A stretch of DNA of 39,075 bases. Source: Pseudomonas citronellolis (GTDB lineage: Bacteria; Pseudomonadota; Gammaproteobacteria; Pseudomonadales; Pseudomonadaceae). The stretch is from contig NZ_JARJLT010000339.1 of the NCBI RefSeq assembly GCF_029335315.1, positions 1-39,075 on the forward strand. Direction: 5' to 3'. The translations under genes and the position numbers were made by a program. Position 1 is the first letter of the stretch, and every line of letters begins with the position of its first letter. The notes under the pieces were generated by a model that was given only the letters and a program-made list of their open reading frames with translations, was not told the DNA's origin and made no database searches. Shown here piece by piece: positions 16,207-24,744 of this stretch.

Positions 16207-17559
16207 ATGAGTGCACTCTATATGGTCGTCGGGCTGGTCGTTGCCCTCGGCGTCCTGGTGACCTTCCACGAGTTCGGCCATTTCTGGGTCGCGCGTCGCT
16301 GCGGGGTCAAGGTGCTGCGCTTCTCGGTCGGCTTCGGCACGCCGCTGGTGCGCTGGCATGACCGCCACGGCACCGAGTTCGTGGTGGCGGCGATCCCGCT
16401 GGGCGGCTACGTGAAGATGCTCGACGAGCGCGAGGGCGAGGTGCCGGTCGAGCAGCTCGACCAGGCCTTCAACCGCAAGACGGTGTTCCAGCGCATCGCC
16501 ATCGTGGCCGCCGGCCCCGTCGCCAACTTCCTGCTCGCCATCCTGTTCTTCTGGGTCCTGGCCATGCTCGGCACCCAGCAGGTGCGCCCGGTCATCGGCT
16601 CCATCGTCGCCGACAGCCCGGCGGCCCAGGGCGGCCTCGCCGCGGGCCAGGAGCTCCTGGCGGTGGACGGCGAGCCGGTGGGCGGCTGGGCCGCGGTCAA
16701 CCTGCGCCTGGTGCGGCGCCTGGGCGAGACCGGCGAGCTGAGCGTGGCCGTGCGCGAGCAGGGCTCCACGGCCCAGGTCGTGCACCAGATTCCCATTCGG
16801 GATTGGCTGAAAAGCGCGGAAAACCCCGATCCCATCGGTGGCCTCGGCATCCAGCCATGGCGCCCGGCGATGCCGCCGGTGATCGCCGAGCTGGACCCCG
16901 AAGGGCCGGGCAAGGCCGCCGGGCTGGCCATCGGCGACCGCCTGTTGCGGATCGACGGCCAGCCGGTGAACGACTGGCAGCAGGTGGTCGACCGGGTTCG
17001 CGCCCGTCCCGAGCAGTCCGTGAGCCTGGCGCTGCAGCGCGACGGCCAGGACCGCGAGCTCACCGTGAAGCTCGCCGCCAAGGGCGAGGGCAAGGCCCGC
17101 GCGGGTTACCTGGGCGCTGGAGTGGCAGGTGGCCAGTGGCCGGCGGAGATGCTCCGCGAGGTGCGCTTCGGTCCGGTCGCCGCGGTGGGCGAGGCACTCT
17201 CGCGGACCTGGTCCATGAGTCTGCTAACCCTGGATTCTCTAAAGAAAATGGTACTGGGCCAGCTCTCGGTAAAAAACTTGAGCGGGCCGATAACCATTGC
17301 TAAAGTGGCGGGCGCTTCAGCCCAGTCCGGCGTTGGGGACTTTCTGCATTTCCTCGCCTATCTGAGCATTAGTTTGGGGGTTCTCAACCTGCTGCCGATT
17401 CCCGTCCTCGATGGTGGGCATCTGCTGTTCTACCTGGTCGAGTGGGTGCGTGGTCGCCCACTGTCCGAGCGGGTCCAGGCTTGGGGGATGCAGATCGGCA
17501 TCAGCCTGGTCGTCGGGGTCATGTTGCTGGCCCTGGTCAACGATCTGAGTCGACTGTAG
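16207..17559 (+). CDS. rseP: Site-2 metalloprotease RseP/MucP
   Basis: This inner-membrane zinc protease of 450 aa cleaves the anti-sigma factor (RseA/MucA) within the membrane and so releases the envelope-stress sigma factor (RpoE/AlgU). The zinc motif HEFGH is at 21-25 in the first transmembrane helix, and the third ligand D402 is in LDGGH near the C-terminus. Two PDZ domains occupy roughly 110-300 (GLAAGQELLAVDGEPV and GLAIGDRLLRIDGQPV). It precedes bamA, whose folding state the pathway monitors. Codons between about 17212 and 17430 are markedly less GC-rich than the rest and contain a promoter-like sequence. Confidence 0.97.
   Translation: MSALYMVVGLVVALGVLVTFHEFGHFWVARRCGVKVLRFSVGFGTPLVRWHDRHGTEFVVAAIPLGGYVKMLDEREGEVPVEQLDQAFNRKTVFQRIAIVAAGPVANFLLAILFFWVLAMLGTQQVRPVIGSIVADSPAAQGGLAAGQELLAVDGEPVGGWAAVNLRLVRRLGETGELSVAVREQGSTAQVVHQIPIRDWLKSAENPDPIGGLGIQPWRPAMPPVIAELDPEGPGKAAGLAIGDRLLRIDGQPVNDWQQVVDRVRARPEQSVSLALQRDGQDRELTVKLAAKGEGKARAGYLGAGVAGGQWPAEMLREVRFGPVAAVGEALSRTWSMSLLTLDSLKKMVLGQLSVKNLSGPITIAKVAGASAQSGVGDFLHFLAYLSISLGVLNLLPIPVLDGGHLLFYLVEWVRGRPLSERVQAWGMQIGISLVVGVMLLALVNDLSRL
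17278..17306 (+). promoter_or_regulatory. Candidate internal sigma-70-type promoter in rseP, upstream of bamA
   Basis: TTGAGC (17278-17283) and TAAAGT (17301-17306) are separated by exactly 17 bases and preceded by an A-run (AAAAAAC), a good sigma-70-like arrangement. It lies inside rseP where synonymous codons shift to AT-rich choices (CTA, TCT, GTA, AAA, ATA, ATT), as though the DNA were selected for something besides protein. It would drive bamA-skp-lpxD independently of rseP. A sigma-E-like GGACTT/TCTGA pair at 17337-17365 is weaker (spacing 18). Confidence 0.45.
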
Positions 17560-17576
17560 CTGCCATTGGTTTTCGG

Positions 17577-17609
17577 ATCTGCCGCCTCTTGCGGCAGATT
17601 CTTTATTTG
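17577..17609 (+). terminator. Intrinsic terminator between rseP and bamA
   Basis: A perfect 9-bp stem, ATCTGCCGC (17577-17585) and GCGGCAGAT (17591-17599), with loop CTCTT, is followed by a T-rich tail (TCTTTATTTGT). It lies wholly in the 72-base rseP-bamA gap, 23 bases before the bamA start. It should reduce read-through into bamA from upstream or process the transcript, unless bamA has its own promoter downstream or read-through is efficient. Confidence 0.75.
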
Positions 17610-17631
17610 TCAGTTGGAAAAAAAGGACTCC

Positions 17632-20022
17632 ATGAAACGCTTTCTGTTACCCGCGGCCCTTTCCGCGCTGATGATCGCCCAGGTTCACGCCGAGTCCTTC
17701 ACAGTTTCCGACATCCGCGTCAATGGTTTGCAACGGGTATCCGCCGGTAGCGTGTTCGCCGCGCTGCCGCTCAACGTCGGCGACCAGATCGACGATCGAC
17801 GCCTGGTCGAGGCGACCCGCTCGCTGTTCAAGACCGGCTTCTTCCAGGACATCCACCTCGGCCGCGACGGCAACGTACTGGTCATCGACGTGGTCGAGCG
17901 CCCGTCCATCTCCAGCATCGAGATCGAAGGCAACAAGGCGATCAGCACCGAGGACCTGATGAAGGGCCTCAAGCAATCCGGCCTGGCCGAAGGCGAGATC
18001 TTCCAGCGCGCCACCCTCGAAGGCGTGCGCAACGAACTGCAGCGCCAGTACGTGGCCCAGGGCCGCTACTCGGCCAACATCGAAACCCAGGTCACCCCGC
18101 AGCCGCGCAACCGCGTGGCGCTGAAGATCACCGTCAACGAAGGCACGGTGGCGGCCATCGCCCACGTCAACGTGGTCGGCAATACCGTGTTCTCCGACGA
18201 GGACCTGGTAGGCCTGTTCGAGCTGAAGGAAACCAACTGGCTGTCCTTCTTCAAGAACGACGACAAGTACTCCCGCGAGAAGCTCTCCGGCGACCTGGAA
18301 CGCCTGCGCTCCTACTACCTGGACCGCGGCTACATCCACATGGACATCGCGTCCACCCAGGTTTCCATCACGCCGGACAAGAAACACGTCTACATCACCG
18401 TCAACATCAACGAGGGTGAGAAGTACAAGGTCCGCGAAGTGAAACTGACCGGCGACCTCAAGGTGCCGGAAGAAGAAATCAAGAAGCTGATGCTGGTCGA
18501 GCCCGGCCAGGTGTTCTCGCGCAAGGTGATGACCTCCACCTCCGACCTGATCACCCGCCGCCTGGGCAACGAGGGTTACACCTTCGCCAACGTCAACGGC
18601 GTGCCGGAAGCTCACGACGACGACAAGACCGTGTCCATCACCTACGTGGTCGACCCGGGCAAGCGCGCCTACGTGAACCGCATCAACTTCCGTGGCAACA
18701 CCAAGACCGAAGACCAGGTGCTGCGTCGCGAGATGCGCCAGATGGAAGGCGGCTGGGCTTCGACCTACCTGATCGACCAGTCCAAGCAGCGCCTGGAGCG
18801 CCTGGGCTACTTCAAGACCGTCAACGTCGAGACCCCGGCCGTACCGGGCACCGACGACCAGGTCGACGTCAACTACAGCGTGGAAGAGCAGCCGTCCGGC
18901 TCGATCACCGCCAGCGTCGGCTTCGCCCAGGACGCCGGTCTGATCCTCGGTGGCTCGATCAGCCAGAACAACTTCCTGGGTACCGGTAACAAGGTCAGCA
19001 TCGGCCTGACCAAGTCCGACTACCAGACCCGCTACAACTTCGGCTTCGTCGACCCCTACTGGACCGTCGACGGCGTGAGCCTGGGCTACAACGCCTTCTA
19101 CCGCAAGACCGACTACGACAAGCTCGACGTCGACGTTTCCGACTACTCGGTGAACAGCCTCGGCGCCGGCGTCAGCATCGGCTACCCGATCAGCGAGACC
19201 TCGCGCCTGACCTACGGCCTGACCGTGCAGCGCGACACCATCGACACCGGCGCCTACACCGTCGACGAGATCTTCGACTTCCTGCAGCAGGAAGGCGACA
19301 GCTTCACCAACTACAAGGCCTCCATCGGCTGGTCCGAGTCCACCCTGAACAAGGGCGTGATGGCCAGCCGCGGCCACTCGCAGAGCCTGGTGCTGGAAAC
19401 CACCATCCCCGGCAGCGACCTGTCGTTCTACAAGCTGGACTACCGTGGCCAGATCTTCGCGCCGCTGTCCGACAGCTACACCATGCGCTTCCACACCGAG
19501 CTGGGCTACGGCGACGGTTACGGCTCCACCGACCGCCTGCCGTTCTACGAGAACTACTACGCCGGCGGCTTCAACTCGGTGCGTGGCTTCAAGGACAGCT
19601 CCCTCGGCCCGCGCAGTACGCCGAGCCGGGTGGTCGACCCGTCCACCGGTGCCGTGGTTTCCGGTCCGGACGCCAAGGGTCGCTACACCGACCCCGACCA
19701 GGACCCGCAAGCCTTCGGTGGTAACGTGATGATCACCGGTGGCGCCGAACTGCTGTTCCCGCTGCCGTTCGTCAAGGACCAGAGCCAGCTGCGTACCGTG
19801 CTGTTCTGGGACGTGGGTAACGTGTTCGACACCAACTGCCCGCTGTCCACCACCCAGGGTTGCGACGGTATCAAGCTGAACGACATGGCCATGTCCGTGG
19901 GTGTCGGCCTGACCTGGATCACCGCCCTCGGCCCGCTGAGCTTCGCCCTCGGTACCCCGATCAAGAAGCCGGACAACGCGGAAACCCAGATCTTCCAGTT
20001 CTCCCTGGGGCAGACCTTCTAA
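17632..20022 (+). CDS. bamA: Outer membrane protein assembly factor BamA
   Basis: BamA (Opr86 in P. aeruginosa) is the essential outer-membrane insertase of the BAM complex. The protein is 796 aa: signal peptide of 20 residues (MKRFLLPAALSALMIAQVHA), five periplasmic POTRA domains to about residue 420, then a 16-strand barrel ending in FSLGQTF with the terminal phenylalanine typical of outer-membrane proteins. The barrel-lid motif VRGF is at 650-653. AAAAAGGA precedes the ATG at 17632; the longer frame upstream crosses the terminator and is not coding. Its periplasmic chaperone partner Skp is the next gene. Confidence 0.99.
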   Translation: MKRFLLPAALSALMIAQVHAESFTVSDIRVNGLQRVSAGSVFAALPLNVGDQIDDRRLVEATRSLFKTGFFQDIHLGRDGNVLVIDVVERPSISSIEIEGNKAISTEDLMKGLKQSGLAEGEIFQRATLEGVRNELQRQYVAQGRYSANIETQVTPQPRNRVALKITVNEGTVAAIAHVNVVGNTVFSDEDLVGLFELKETNWLSFFKNDDKYSREKLSGDLERLRSYYLDRGYIHMDIASTQVSITPDKKHVYITVNINEGEKYKVREVKLTGDLKVPEEEIKKLMLVEPGQVFSRKVMTSTSDLITRRLGNEGYTFANVNGVPEAHDDDKTVSITYVVDPGKRAYVNRINFRGNTKTEDQVLRREMRQMEGGWASTYLIDQSKQRLERLGYFKTVNVETPAVPGTDDQVDVNYSVEEQPSGSITASVGFAQDAGLILGGSISQNNFLGTGNKVSIGLTKSDYQTRYNFGFVDPYWTVDGVSLGYNAFYRKTDYDKLDVDVSDYSVNSLGAGVSIGYPISETSRLTYGLTVQRDTIDTGAYTVDEIFDFLQQEGDSFTNYKASIGWSESTLNKGVMASRGHSQSLVLETTIPGSDLSFYKLDYRGQIFAPLSDSYTMRFHTELGYGDGYGSTDRLPFYENYYAGGFNSVRGFKDSSLGPRSTPSRVVDPSTGAVVSGPDAKGRYTDPDQDPQAFGGNVMITGGAELLFPLPFVKDQSQLRTVLFWDVGNVFDTNCPLSTTQGCDGIKLNDMAMSVGVGLTWITALGPLSFALGTPIKKPDNAETQIFQFSLGQTF

Positions 20023-20064
20023 GATTTGTTGTATAGACAACCTAGCTTTGTGCAGGAGTGCATT

Positions 20065-20568
20065 GTGCGTAAGTTGACCCAGCTCGTTCTGATCACCGCC
20101 GCCCTGATGGCGAGCCCCGCGTTCGCCGATATGAAGATCGCGGTGCTCAACTATCAGATGGCGCTCCTCGAATCCGACGCCGCCAAGCAGTACGCCGTCG
20201 ACGCCGAGAAGAAATTCGGTCCCCAGCTGACCAAGCTGCGTGGCCTGGAATCCGACGCCAAGGCCCTGCAGGACAAGCTGGTCAACGGTGGCAGCAAGAT
20301 GTCCCAGGCCGATCGCGACAAGGCCGAGAACGACTTCAAGCAGAAGGCCCGCGACTTCCAGTTCCAATCCAAGGAGCTGAACGAAGCCAAGGCCTCGGCT
20401 GACCGCGAGATGCTCAAGAAGCTCAAGCCGAAGCTGGACCAGGCCGTCGAAGAAACCATCAAGAAAGGTGGCTTCGACCTGGTGGTCGAGCGTGGCGCCG
20501 TGGTCGACGTCAAACCGCAGTACGACATCACCCGCCAGGTCATCGAGCGGATGAACCAGCTGCGCTGA
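20065..20568 (+). CDS. skp: Periplasmic chaperone Skp/OmpH
   Basis: Skp is a trimeric jellyfish-shaped periplasmic holdase for unfolded outer-membrane proteins on their way to BAM. The 167-aa precursor starts at GTG (20065), with AGGAG 8 bases upstream and a signal peptide [20 protein letters not shown] cleaved before [10 protein letters not shown]. Residues about 45-125 are highly charged, coiled-coil-forming helices (tentacles); the ends form the trimer core. The stop overlaps the lpxD start (TGATG). The bamA-skp-lpxD order is conserved across gammaproteobacteria. Confidence 0.95.
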   Translation: MRKLTQLVLITAALMASPAFADMKIAVLNYQMALLESDAAKQYAVDAEKKFGPQLTKLRGLESDAKALQDKLVNGGSKMSQADRDKAENDFKQKARDFQFQSKELNEAKASADREMLKKLKPKLDQAVEETIKKGGFDLVVERGAVVDVKPQYDITRQVIERMNQLR

Positions 20569-21629
20569 TGATGAACCCGCTGTCGTATACCCTCGCCGAT
20601 CTGGCCGCACAGCTCCAGGCGGAGCTGCGCGGTGACCCGGCCGTGGTCATCCACGGCCTGGCTACCCTGCAGGACGCCGGCCCGGAGCAACTGAGCTTCC
20701 TGGCCAACCCGCAGTACCGCAAGTTCCTGGTCGACTCCAACGCCGGCGCGGTGCTGCTCACCGCGGCCGACGCCGAAGGCTTCGCCGGCAACGCGCTGGT
20801 GGTGGCCGACCCCTACCTGGCCTACGCCGGGCTGTCGCACCAGTTCGATCCCAAGCCCAAGGCACCGGCGGGTATCCACCCGACCGCGGTGGTCGACCCC
20901 AGCGCCAGCGTCGATGCCAACGCCAGCGTCGGTCCCTACGTGGTGATCGAGGCGGGCGCGCAGATCGCCGCCGGCGTCACCCTGGGTGCCCATTGCTTCG
21001 TCGGCGCGCGCAGCGTGATCGGCGAGGGCGGCTGGCTGGCCCCGCGCGTGACCCTGTACCACGACGTGCGCATCGGCAAGCGCGTGGTCATCCAGTCCGG
21101 CGCCGTGCTCGGCGGCGAAGGCTTCGGCTTCGCCAAGCAGAAGGGCGCCTGGCTGAAAATTGCCCAGATCGGTGGCGTAACCGTCGGCGACGACGTCGAG
21201 ATCGGCGCCAACACCACCATCGATCGCGGTGCGCTGTCGGATACCCTGGTTGGCAACGGCGTAAAGCTGGACAACCAGATCATGATCGCGCACAACGTGC
21301 AGATCGGCGATCACACCGCCATGGCCGGCTGCTGCGGGATTTCCGGCAGCGCCAAGATCGGCAAGCATTGCATGCTCGCCGGCGGCGTCGGCCTGGTCGG
21401 GCACATCGAGATCTGCGACAACGTCTTCGTCACCGGTATGACCATGGTCACCCGCTCGATCACCGAGCCGGGCGCCTACTCATCCGGCACGGCCATGCAG
21501 CCTGCGGCTGAATGGAAGAAGAGCGCTGCCCGTATTCGTCAGCTCGACGACATGGCACGTCGTCTGCAACAGCTGGAAAAGCGCCTGGCCGCCGTGACCC
21601 CAAGCGGAGACACTCCATCAGATGCGTGA
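20568..21629 (+). CDS. lpxD: UDP-3-O-(3-hydroxyacyl)glucosamine N-acyltransferase
   Basis: LpxD adds the second 3-hydroxyacyl chain to UDP-acyl-glucosamine in lipid A synthesis. The protein is 353 aa: an N-terminal uridine-binding domain ([11 protein letters not shown]), a left-handed beta-helix of hexapeptide repeats (about 100-310), and a C-terminal helical extension ([19 protein letters not shown]). The catalytic histidine is H242 in [12 protein letters not shown]. It starts with two adjacent ATGs (20568 and 20571); the first overlaps the skp stop. A compact terminator hairpin is built over its stop codon. Confidence 0.97.
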   Translation: MMNPLSYTLADLAAQLQAELRGDPAVVIHGLATLQDAGPEQLSFLANPQYRKFLVDSNAGAVLLTAADAEGFAGNALVVADPYLAYAGLSHQFDPKPKAPAGIHPTAVVDPSASVDANASVGPYVVIEAGAQIAAGVTLGAHCFVGARSVIGEGGWLAPRVTLYHDVRIGKRVVIQSGAVLGGEGFGFAKQKGAWLKIAQIGGVTVGDDVEIGANTTIDRGALSDTLVGNGVKLDNQIMIAHNVQIGDHTAMAGCCGISGSAKIGKHCMLAGGVGLVGHIEICDNVFVTGMTMVTRSITEPGAYSSGTAMQPAAEWKKSAARIRQLDDMARRLQQLEKRLAAVTPSGDTPSDA

Positions 21630-21643
21630 GTCACGCATTTTTT
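21623..21643 (+). terminator. Compact intrinsic terminator overlapping the lpxD stop codon
   Basis: TGCGTG (21623-21628), loop AGT, CACGCA (21632-21637), then TTTTTT (21638-21643). The stem is short (6 bp) but perfect and followed at once by six T residues. The lpxD TGA (21627-21629) lies in the left arm and loop, so a ribosome finishing lpxD would mask the hairpin. That suggests translation-dependent read-through into fabZ-lpxA-lpxB. Confidence 0.6.
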
Positions 21644-21677
21644 GGCGTTTCCCTTTTCTGAACAGGCTCCCCTGAAC

Positions 21678-22118
21678 ATGATGGACATCAACGAGATTCG
21701 CGAATACCTGCCTCATCGCTACCCTTTCCTGCTGGTGGATCGGGTGGTGGAGCTGGACATCGAAGGCAAGCGCATTCGCGCCTACAAGAATGTCAGCATC
21801 AACGAGCCGTTCTTCAATGGCCACTTCCCGCAGCATCCGATCATGCCGGGCGTGCTGATCATCGAGGCGATGGCCCAGGCGGCCGGCATCCTCGGCTTCA
21901 AGATGCTCGACGTGAAGCCGGCCGACGGCACCCTGTACTACTTCGTCGGCTCCGACAAGCTGCGCTTCCGCCAGCCGGTGCTGCCGGGCGACCAGCTGCA
22001 GCTCAACGCCCAGTTCATCAGCGTCAAGCGCGGCATCTGGAAGTTCGATTGCAACGCCACCGTCGATGACAAGCCGGTGTGCTCGGCCGAAATCATCTGT
22101 GCGGAACGCAAACTATGA
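21678..22118 (+). CDS. fabZ: 3-hydroxyacyl-[ACP] dehydratase FabZ
   Basis: FabZ dehydrates 3-hydroxyacyl-ACP in fatty-acid elongation and so competes with LpxA and LpxD for the same 3-hydroxyacyl-ACP pool, which explains its place in the lipid A cluster. The protein is 146 aa, a single hot-dog fold. Active-site residues are H49 ([14 protein letters not shown]) and E63 (VLIIEAMAQ), at the positions known for P. aeruginosa FabZ. The start [17 protein letters not shown] at 21678 was preferred to an upstream TTG because of family alignment. The stop overlaps the lpxA start (ATGA). Confidence 0.97.
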   Translation: MMDINEIREYLPHRYPFLLVDRVVELDIEGKRIRAYKNVSINEPFFNGHFPQHPIMPGVLIIEAMAQAAGILGFKMLDVKPADGTLYYFVGSDKLRFRQPVLPGDQLQLNAQFISVKRGIWKFDCNATVDDKPVCSAEIICAERKL

Positions 22119-22891
22119 GTTTGATCGATCCTCGCGCCATCATCGACCCCCGGGCAGTACTGGCCGACGACGTAGAAGTGGGCCCCTGGTCCATCGTCGG
22201 GCCGGATGTGGAGATCGGCGAAGGTACGGTGATCGGTCCGCACGTGGTGCTCAAGGGCCCCACGAAGATCGGCAGACACAACCGGATTTTCCAGTTCTCC
22301 AGCATCGGCGAGGACACTCCCGACCTGAAGTACAAGGGTGAGCCCACGCGCCTGGTGATCGGCGACCACAACGTGATCCGCGAGGGTGTGACCATCCATC
22401 GCGGCACCGTTCAGGACCGCTCGGAAACCACCATCGGCGACCACAACCTGATCATGGCCTATGTCCACATCGGCCACGACAGCGTGATCGGCAACCACTG
22501 CATCCTGGTCAACAACACCGCGCTGGCCGGCCACGTGCACGTGGACGACTGGGCGATCCTCTCCGGCTACACCCTGGTCCACCAGTTCTGCCGCATCGGC
22601 GCCCACGCCTTCTCCGGCATGGGTACCGCGATCGGCAAGGACGTGCCGGCCTACGTCACTGTCTTCGGCAACCCCGCCGAGGCGCGCAGCATGAACTTCG
22701 AGGGCCTGCGCCGTCGCGGTTTCAGCGCCGAGGCGATCCATGCCCTGCGCCGCGCCTACAAGGTGGTGTACCGCCAGGGCCTGACCGTGGAAGAGGCGCT
22801 CAACGAGCTGGCCGAATCCGCCGCGCAGTTCCCTGAAGTCGCGGTGTTCTGCGGCTCGATCCAGAGCTCCACCCGCGGCATCACCCGCTGA
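22115..22891 (+). CDS. lpxA: UDP-N-acetylglucosamine O-acyltransferase LpxA
   Basis: LpxA catalyses the first step of lipid A synthesis, transferring a 3-hydroxyacyl chain from ACP to UDP-GlcNAc. The protein is 258 aa, a trimeric left-handed beta-helix of hexapeptide repeats with a C-terminal helical domain. The catalytic base is H121 ([13 protein letters not shown]). The acyl-chain ruler position, glycine 173 in E. coli, is M169 here ([10 protein letters not shown]), as in P. aeruginosa, which predicts use of 3-hydroxydecanoyl-ACP (C10). The ATG overlaps the fabZ stop; the longer upstream frame is a fabZ shadow. Confidence 0.98.
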   Translation: MSLIDPRAIIDPRAVLADDVEVGPWSIVGPDVEIGEGTVIGPHVVLKGPTKIGRHNRIFQFSSIGEDTPDLKYKGEPTRLVIGDHNVIREGVTIHRGTVQDRSETTIGDHNLIMAYVHIGHDSVIGNHCILVNNTALAGHVHVDDWAILSGYTLVHQFCRIGAHAFSGMGTAIGKDVPAYVTVFGNPAEARSMNFEGLRRRGFSAEAIHALRRAYKVVYRQGLTVEEALNELAESAAQFPEVAVFCGSIQSSTRGITR

Positions 22892-22893
22892 AC

Positions 22894-24036
22894 ATGGCGG
22901 TTGCTAGCGGCAAGCTGCGCGTCGCCCTGGTAGCGGGCGAGGCGTCGGGGGACATCCTCGGCGCCGGCCTGATGCAGGCCCTGCGCGAGCGCCACCCCGA
23001 CATCGAGTTCATCGGTGTCGGCGGTCCGCGCATGCAGGCCCAGGGCCTGGTCTCGGAATTCCCCATGGAACGCCTGGCGGTGATGGGCCTGGTCGAGGTC
23101 CTCGGCCGCCTGCGCGAGCTGCTCAAGCGCCGCAAGGACCTGATCCGCACCCTGATCGCCGCGCGCCCCGACGTGTTTATCGGCATCGACGCCCCGGATT
23201 TCACCCTCGGCGTCGAGCTGAAGCTGCGCCAGGCCGGCATCCGCACCGTGCACTACGTCAGCCCCTCGGTCTGGGCCTGGCGGCAGAAGCGGGTGCTGAA
23301 GATCAAGCAGGCCTGCGACCTGATGCTGGCCCTGTTCCCCTTCGAAGCGAAATTCTACGAAGAGCACGGCGTGCCGGTGCGCTTCGTCGGCCACCCGCTG
23401 GCCAACACCATTCCGCTGGACGCCGACCGCGCCGCCGCCCGCGCACAGCTCGGTCTGCCGCTGGCGGCCGAGGTCGTGGCCCTGCTGCCGGGTAGCCGGG
23501 GTGGCGAGGTCGGCAAGCTCGGCGCGCTGTTCCTCGACACCGCCAAACGCCTGCTGCAGCAGCGCCCGGGCCTGCGCTTCGTGCTGCCCTGCGCCAGCCC
23601 AGAGCGACGCGCCCAGCTGGAGCAGATGCTGCAGGGCCGGCAACTGCCGCTGCTGTTGCTCGATGGCCAGTCCCACGAGGCCCTGGCCGCCTGCGACGCG
23701 GTGCTGATCGCCTCCGGTACCGCCACCCTCGAAGCGCTGCTGTACAAGCGGCCGATGGTGGTCGCCTACAAGGTCGCGCCGCTGACCTACTCGATCCTCA
23801 AGCGCCTGGTGAAGAGCCCCTACGTGTCGCTGCCGAACCTGCTCGCCGGGCGCCTGCTGGCTCCCGAGCTGATCCAGGACGCGGCGACCTCCGAGGCCCT
23901 GGCGCAAAACCTGTTGCCGCTGCTGGACGACGGCAGTGCGCAGACCGAATCCTTCGACGCCATCCATCGCGCGCTGCGCCAGGATGCGTCCGCGCAGGCC
24001 GCCGAGGCGGTGCTCGCCCTGGTGGAGAAACCCTGA
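22894..24036 (+). CDS. lpxB: Lipid A disaccharide synthase
   Basis: LpxB is a GT19 membrane-associated glycosyltransferase that joins UDP-2,3-diacylglucosamine and lipid X into the tetraacyl disaccharide. The 380-aa protein shows the N-terminal [45 protein letters not shown] and [21 protein letters not shown] motifs in the expected order. The start follows the lpxA stop by two bases. The stop overlaps the rnhB start (TGATG). Confidence 0.98.
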   Translation: MAVASGKLRVALVAGEASGDILGAGLMQALRERHPDIEFIGVGGPRMQAQGLVSEFPMERLAVMGLVEVLGRLRELLKRRKDLIRTLIAARPDVFIGIDAPDFTLGVELKLRQAGIRTVHYVSPSVWAWRQKRVLKIKQACDLMLALFPFEAKFYEEHGVPVRFVGHPLANTIPLDADRAAARAQLGLPLAAEVVALLPGSRGGEVGKLGALFLDTAKRLLQQRPGLRFVLPCASPERRAQLEQMLQGRQLPLLLLDGQSHEALAACDAVLIASGTATLEALLYKRPMVVAYKVAPLTYSILKRLVKSPYVSLPNLLAGRLLAPELIQDAATSEALAQNLLPLLDDGSAQTESFDAIHRALRQDASAQAAEAVLALVEKP

Positions 24037-24647
24037 TGCAGATGGGCCTGGACTTCGAACTGGTCGAGGAACTGGTCGCCGGCGTCGACGAGGTGGGCCG
24101 TGGCCCGCTCTGCGGCCCGGTGGTCACCGCCGCGGTGATCCTCGACCCCGCGCGCCCGATCCTCGGCCTGAACGACTCGAAGAAGCTCAGCGAGGCGCGC
24201 CGCGAGGCGCTGTTCGACGAGATTCGCGAGAAGGCCCTGGCCTGGTGCATCGCCCGCGCCGAAGTCGAGGAAATCGACCAGCTGAACATCCTGCATGCCA
24301 CCATGCTGGCCATGCAGCGCGCGGTGGAGGGCCTGAGCGTCACCCCGAAACTCGCGCTGATCGACGGCAACCGCTGCCCGAAGCTCAAGGTGCCGGCCGC
24401 TCCGGTAATCAAGGGCGATGCCAGCGTGCCGGCGATCGCCGCCGCCTCGATCCTCGCCAAGGTCGCCCGCGACCGCGAGATGCAGGAAATGGAAGACCGC
24501 TACCCGGGCTACGGCATCGGCGGGCACAAGGGCTACCCGACCCCCGTGCACCTGGAAGCGCTCAAGCGCCTGGGCCCAACGCCCATCCACCGGCGCTCCT
24601 TCGCCCCGGTGCGCGCACTGCTGGAAAGCCCGTCCGGCATCCTCTGA
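24036..24647 (+). CDS. rnhB: Ribonuclease HII
   Basis: RNase HII nicks RNA-DNA hybrids and starts removal of misincorporated ribonucleotides. The protein is 203 aa with the catalytic residues D18 and E19 ([15 protein letters not shown]), D110 ([11 protein letters not shown]) and D128 ([16 protein letters not shown]), and the [18 protein letters not shown]-terminal motif. The first ATG overlaps the lpxB stop; a second ATG two codons later is possible. From memory, P. aeruginosa PAO1 has an amino-acid permease gene between rnhB and dnaE that is absent here. Confidence 0.97.
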   Translation: MQMGLDFELVEELVAGVDEVGRGPLCGPVVTAAVILDPARPILGLNDSKKLSEARREALFDEIREKALAWCIARAEVEEIDQLNILHATMLAMQRAVEGLSVTPKLALIDGNRCPKLKVPAAPVIKGDASVPAIAAASILAKVARDREMQEMEDRYPGYGIGGHKGYPTPVHLEALKRLGPTPIHRRSFAPVRALLESPSGIL

Positions 24648-24702
24648 CCGCCGCAGGGCGGCAGTGGCGATCTGAAGCCTGTAGCTTTGCGGAGCGGGCC
24701 GG

Positions 24703-24708
24703 TACAAT
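24703..24708 (+). promoter_or_regulatory. Candidate dnaE promoter -10
   Basis: TACAAT in the 97-base rnhB-dnaE gap is a good -10 hexamer, about 37 bases before the dnaE start; no strong -35 is visible 16-18 bases upstream. It sits in the loop of a stem formed by GGCCG and CGGCC. dnaE may therefore have its own promoter besides read-through from lpxB-rnhB. Confidence 0.3.
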
Positions 24709-24744
24709 CGGCCGCTTATCGTTTCCGCGTTGCATAGGACCGCC

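Noticed and set aside
17337-17365. Possible RpoE/AlgU promoter (GGACTT...TCTGA) in rseP
   Set aside because: Spacing is 18 rather than 16-17 and the -35 lacks the GAAC core, so I did not call it. The TTGAGC/TAAAGT pair just upstream is a better candidate.
17647-20610. 987-codon open frame antisense to bamA and skp
   Set aside because: Low-complexity Val/Gly/His/Asp-rich translation typical of GC-bias shadows; BamA and Skp on the plus strand are unambiguous.
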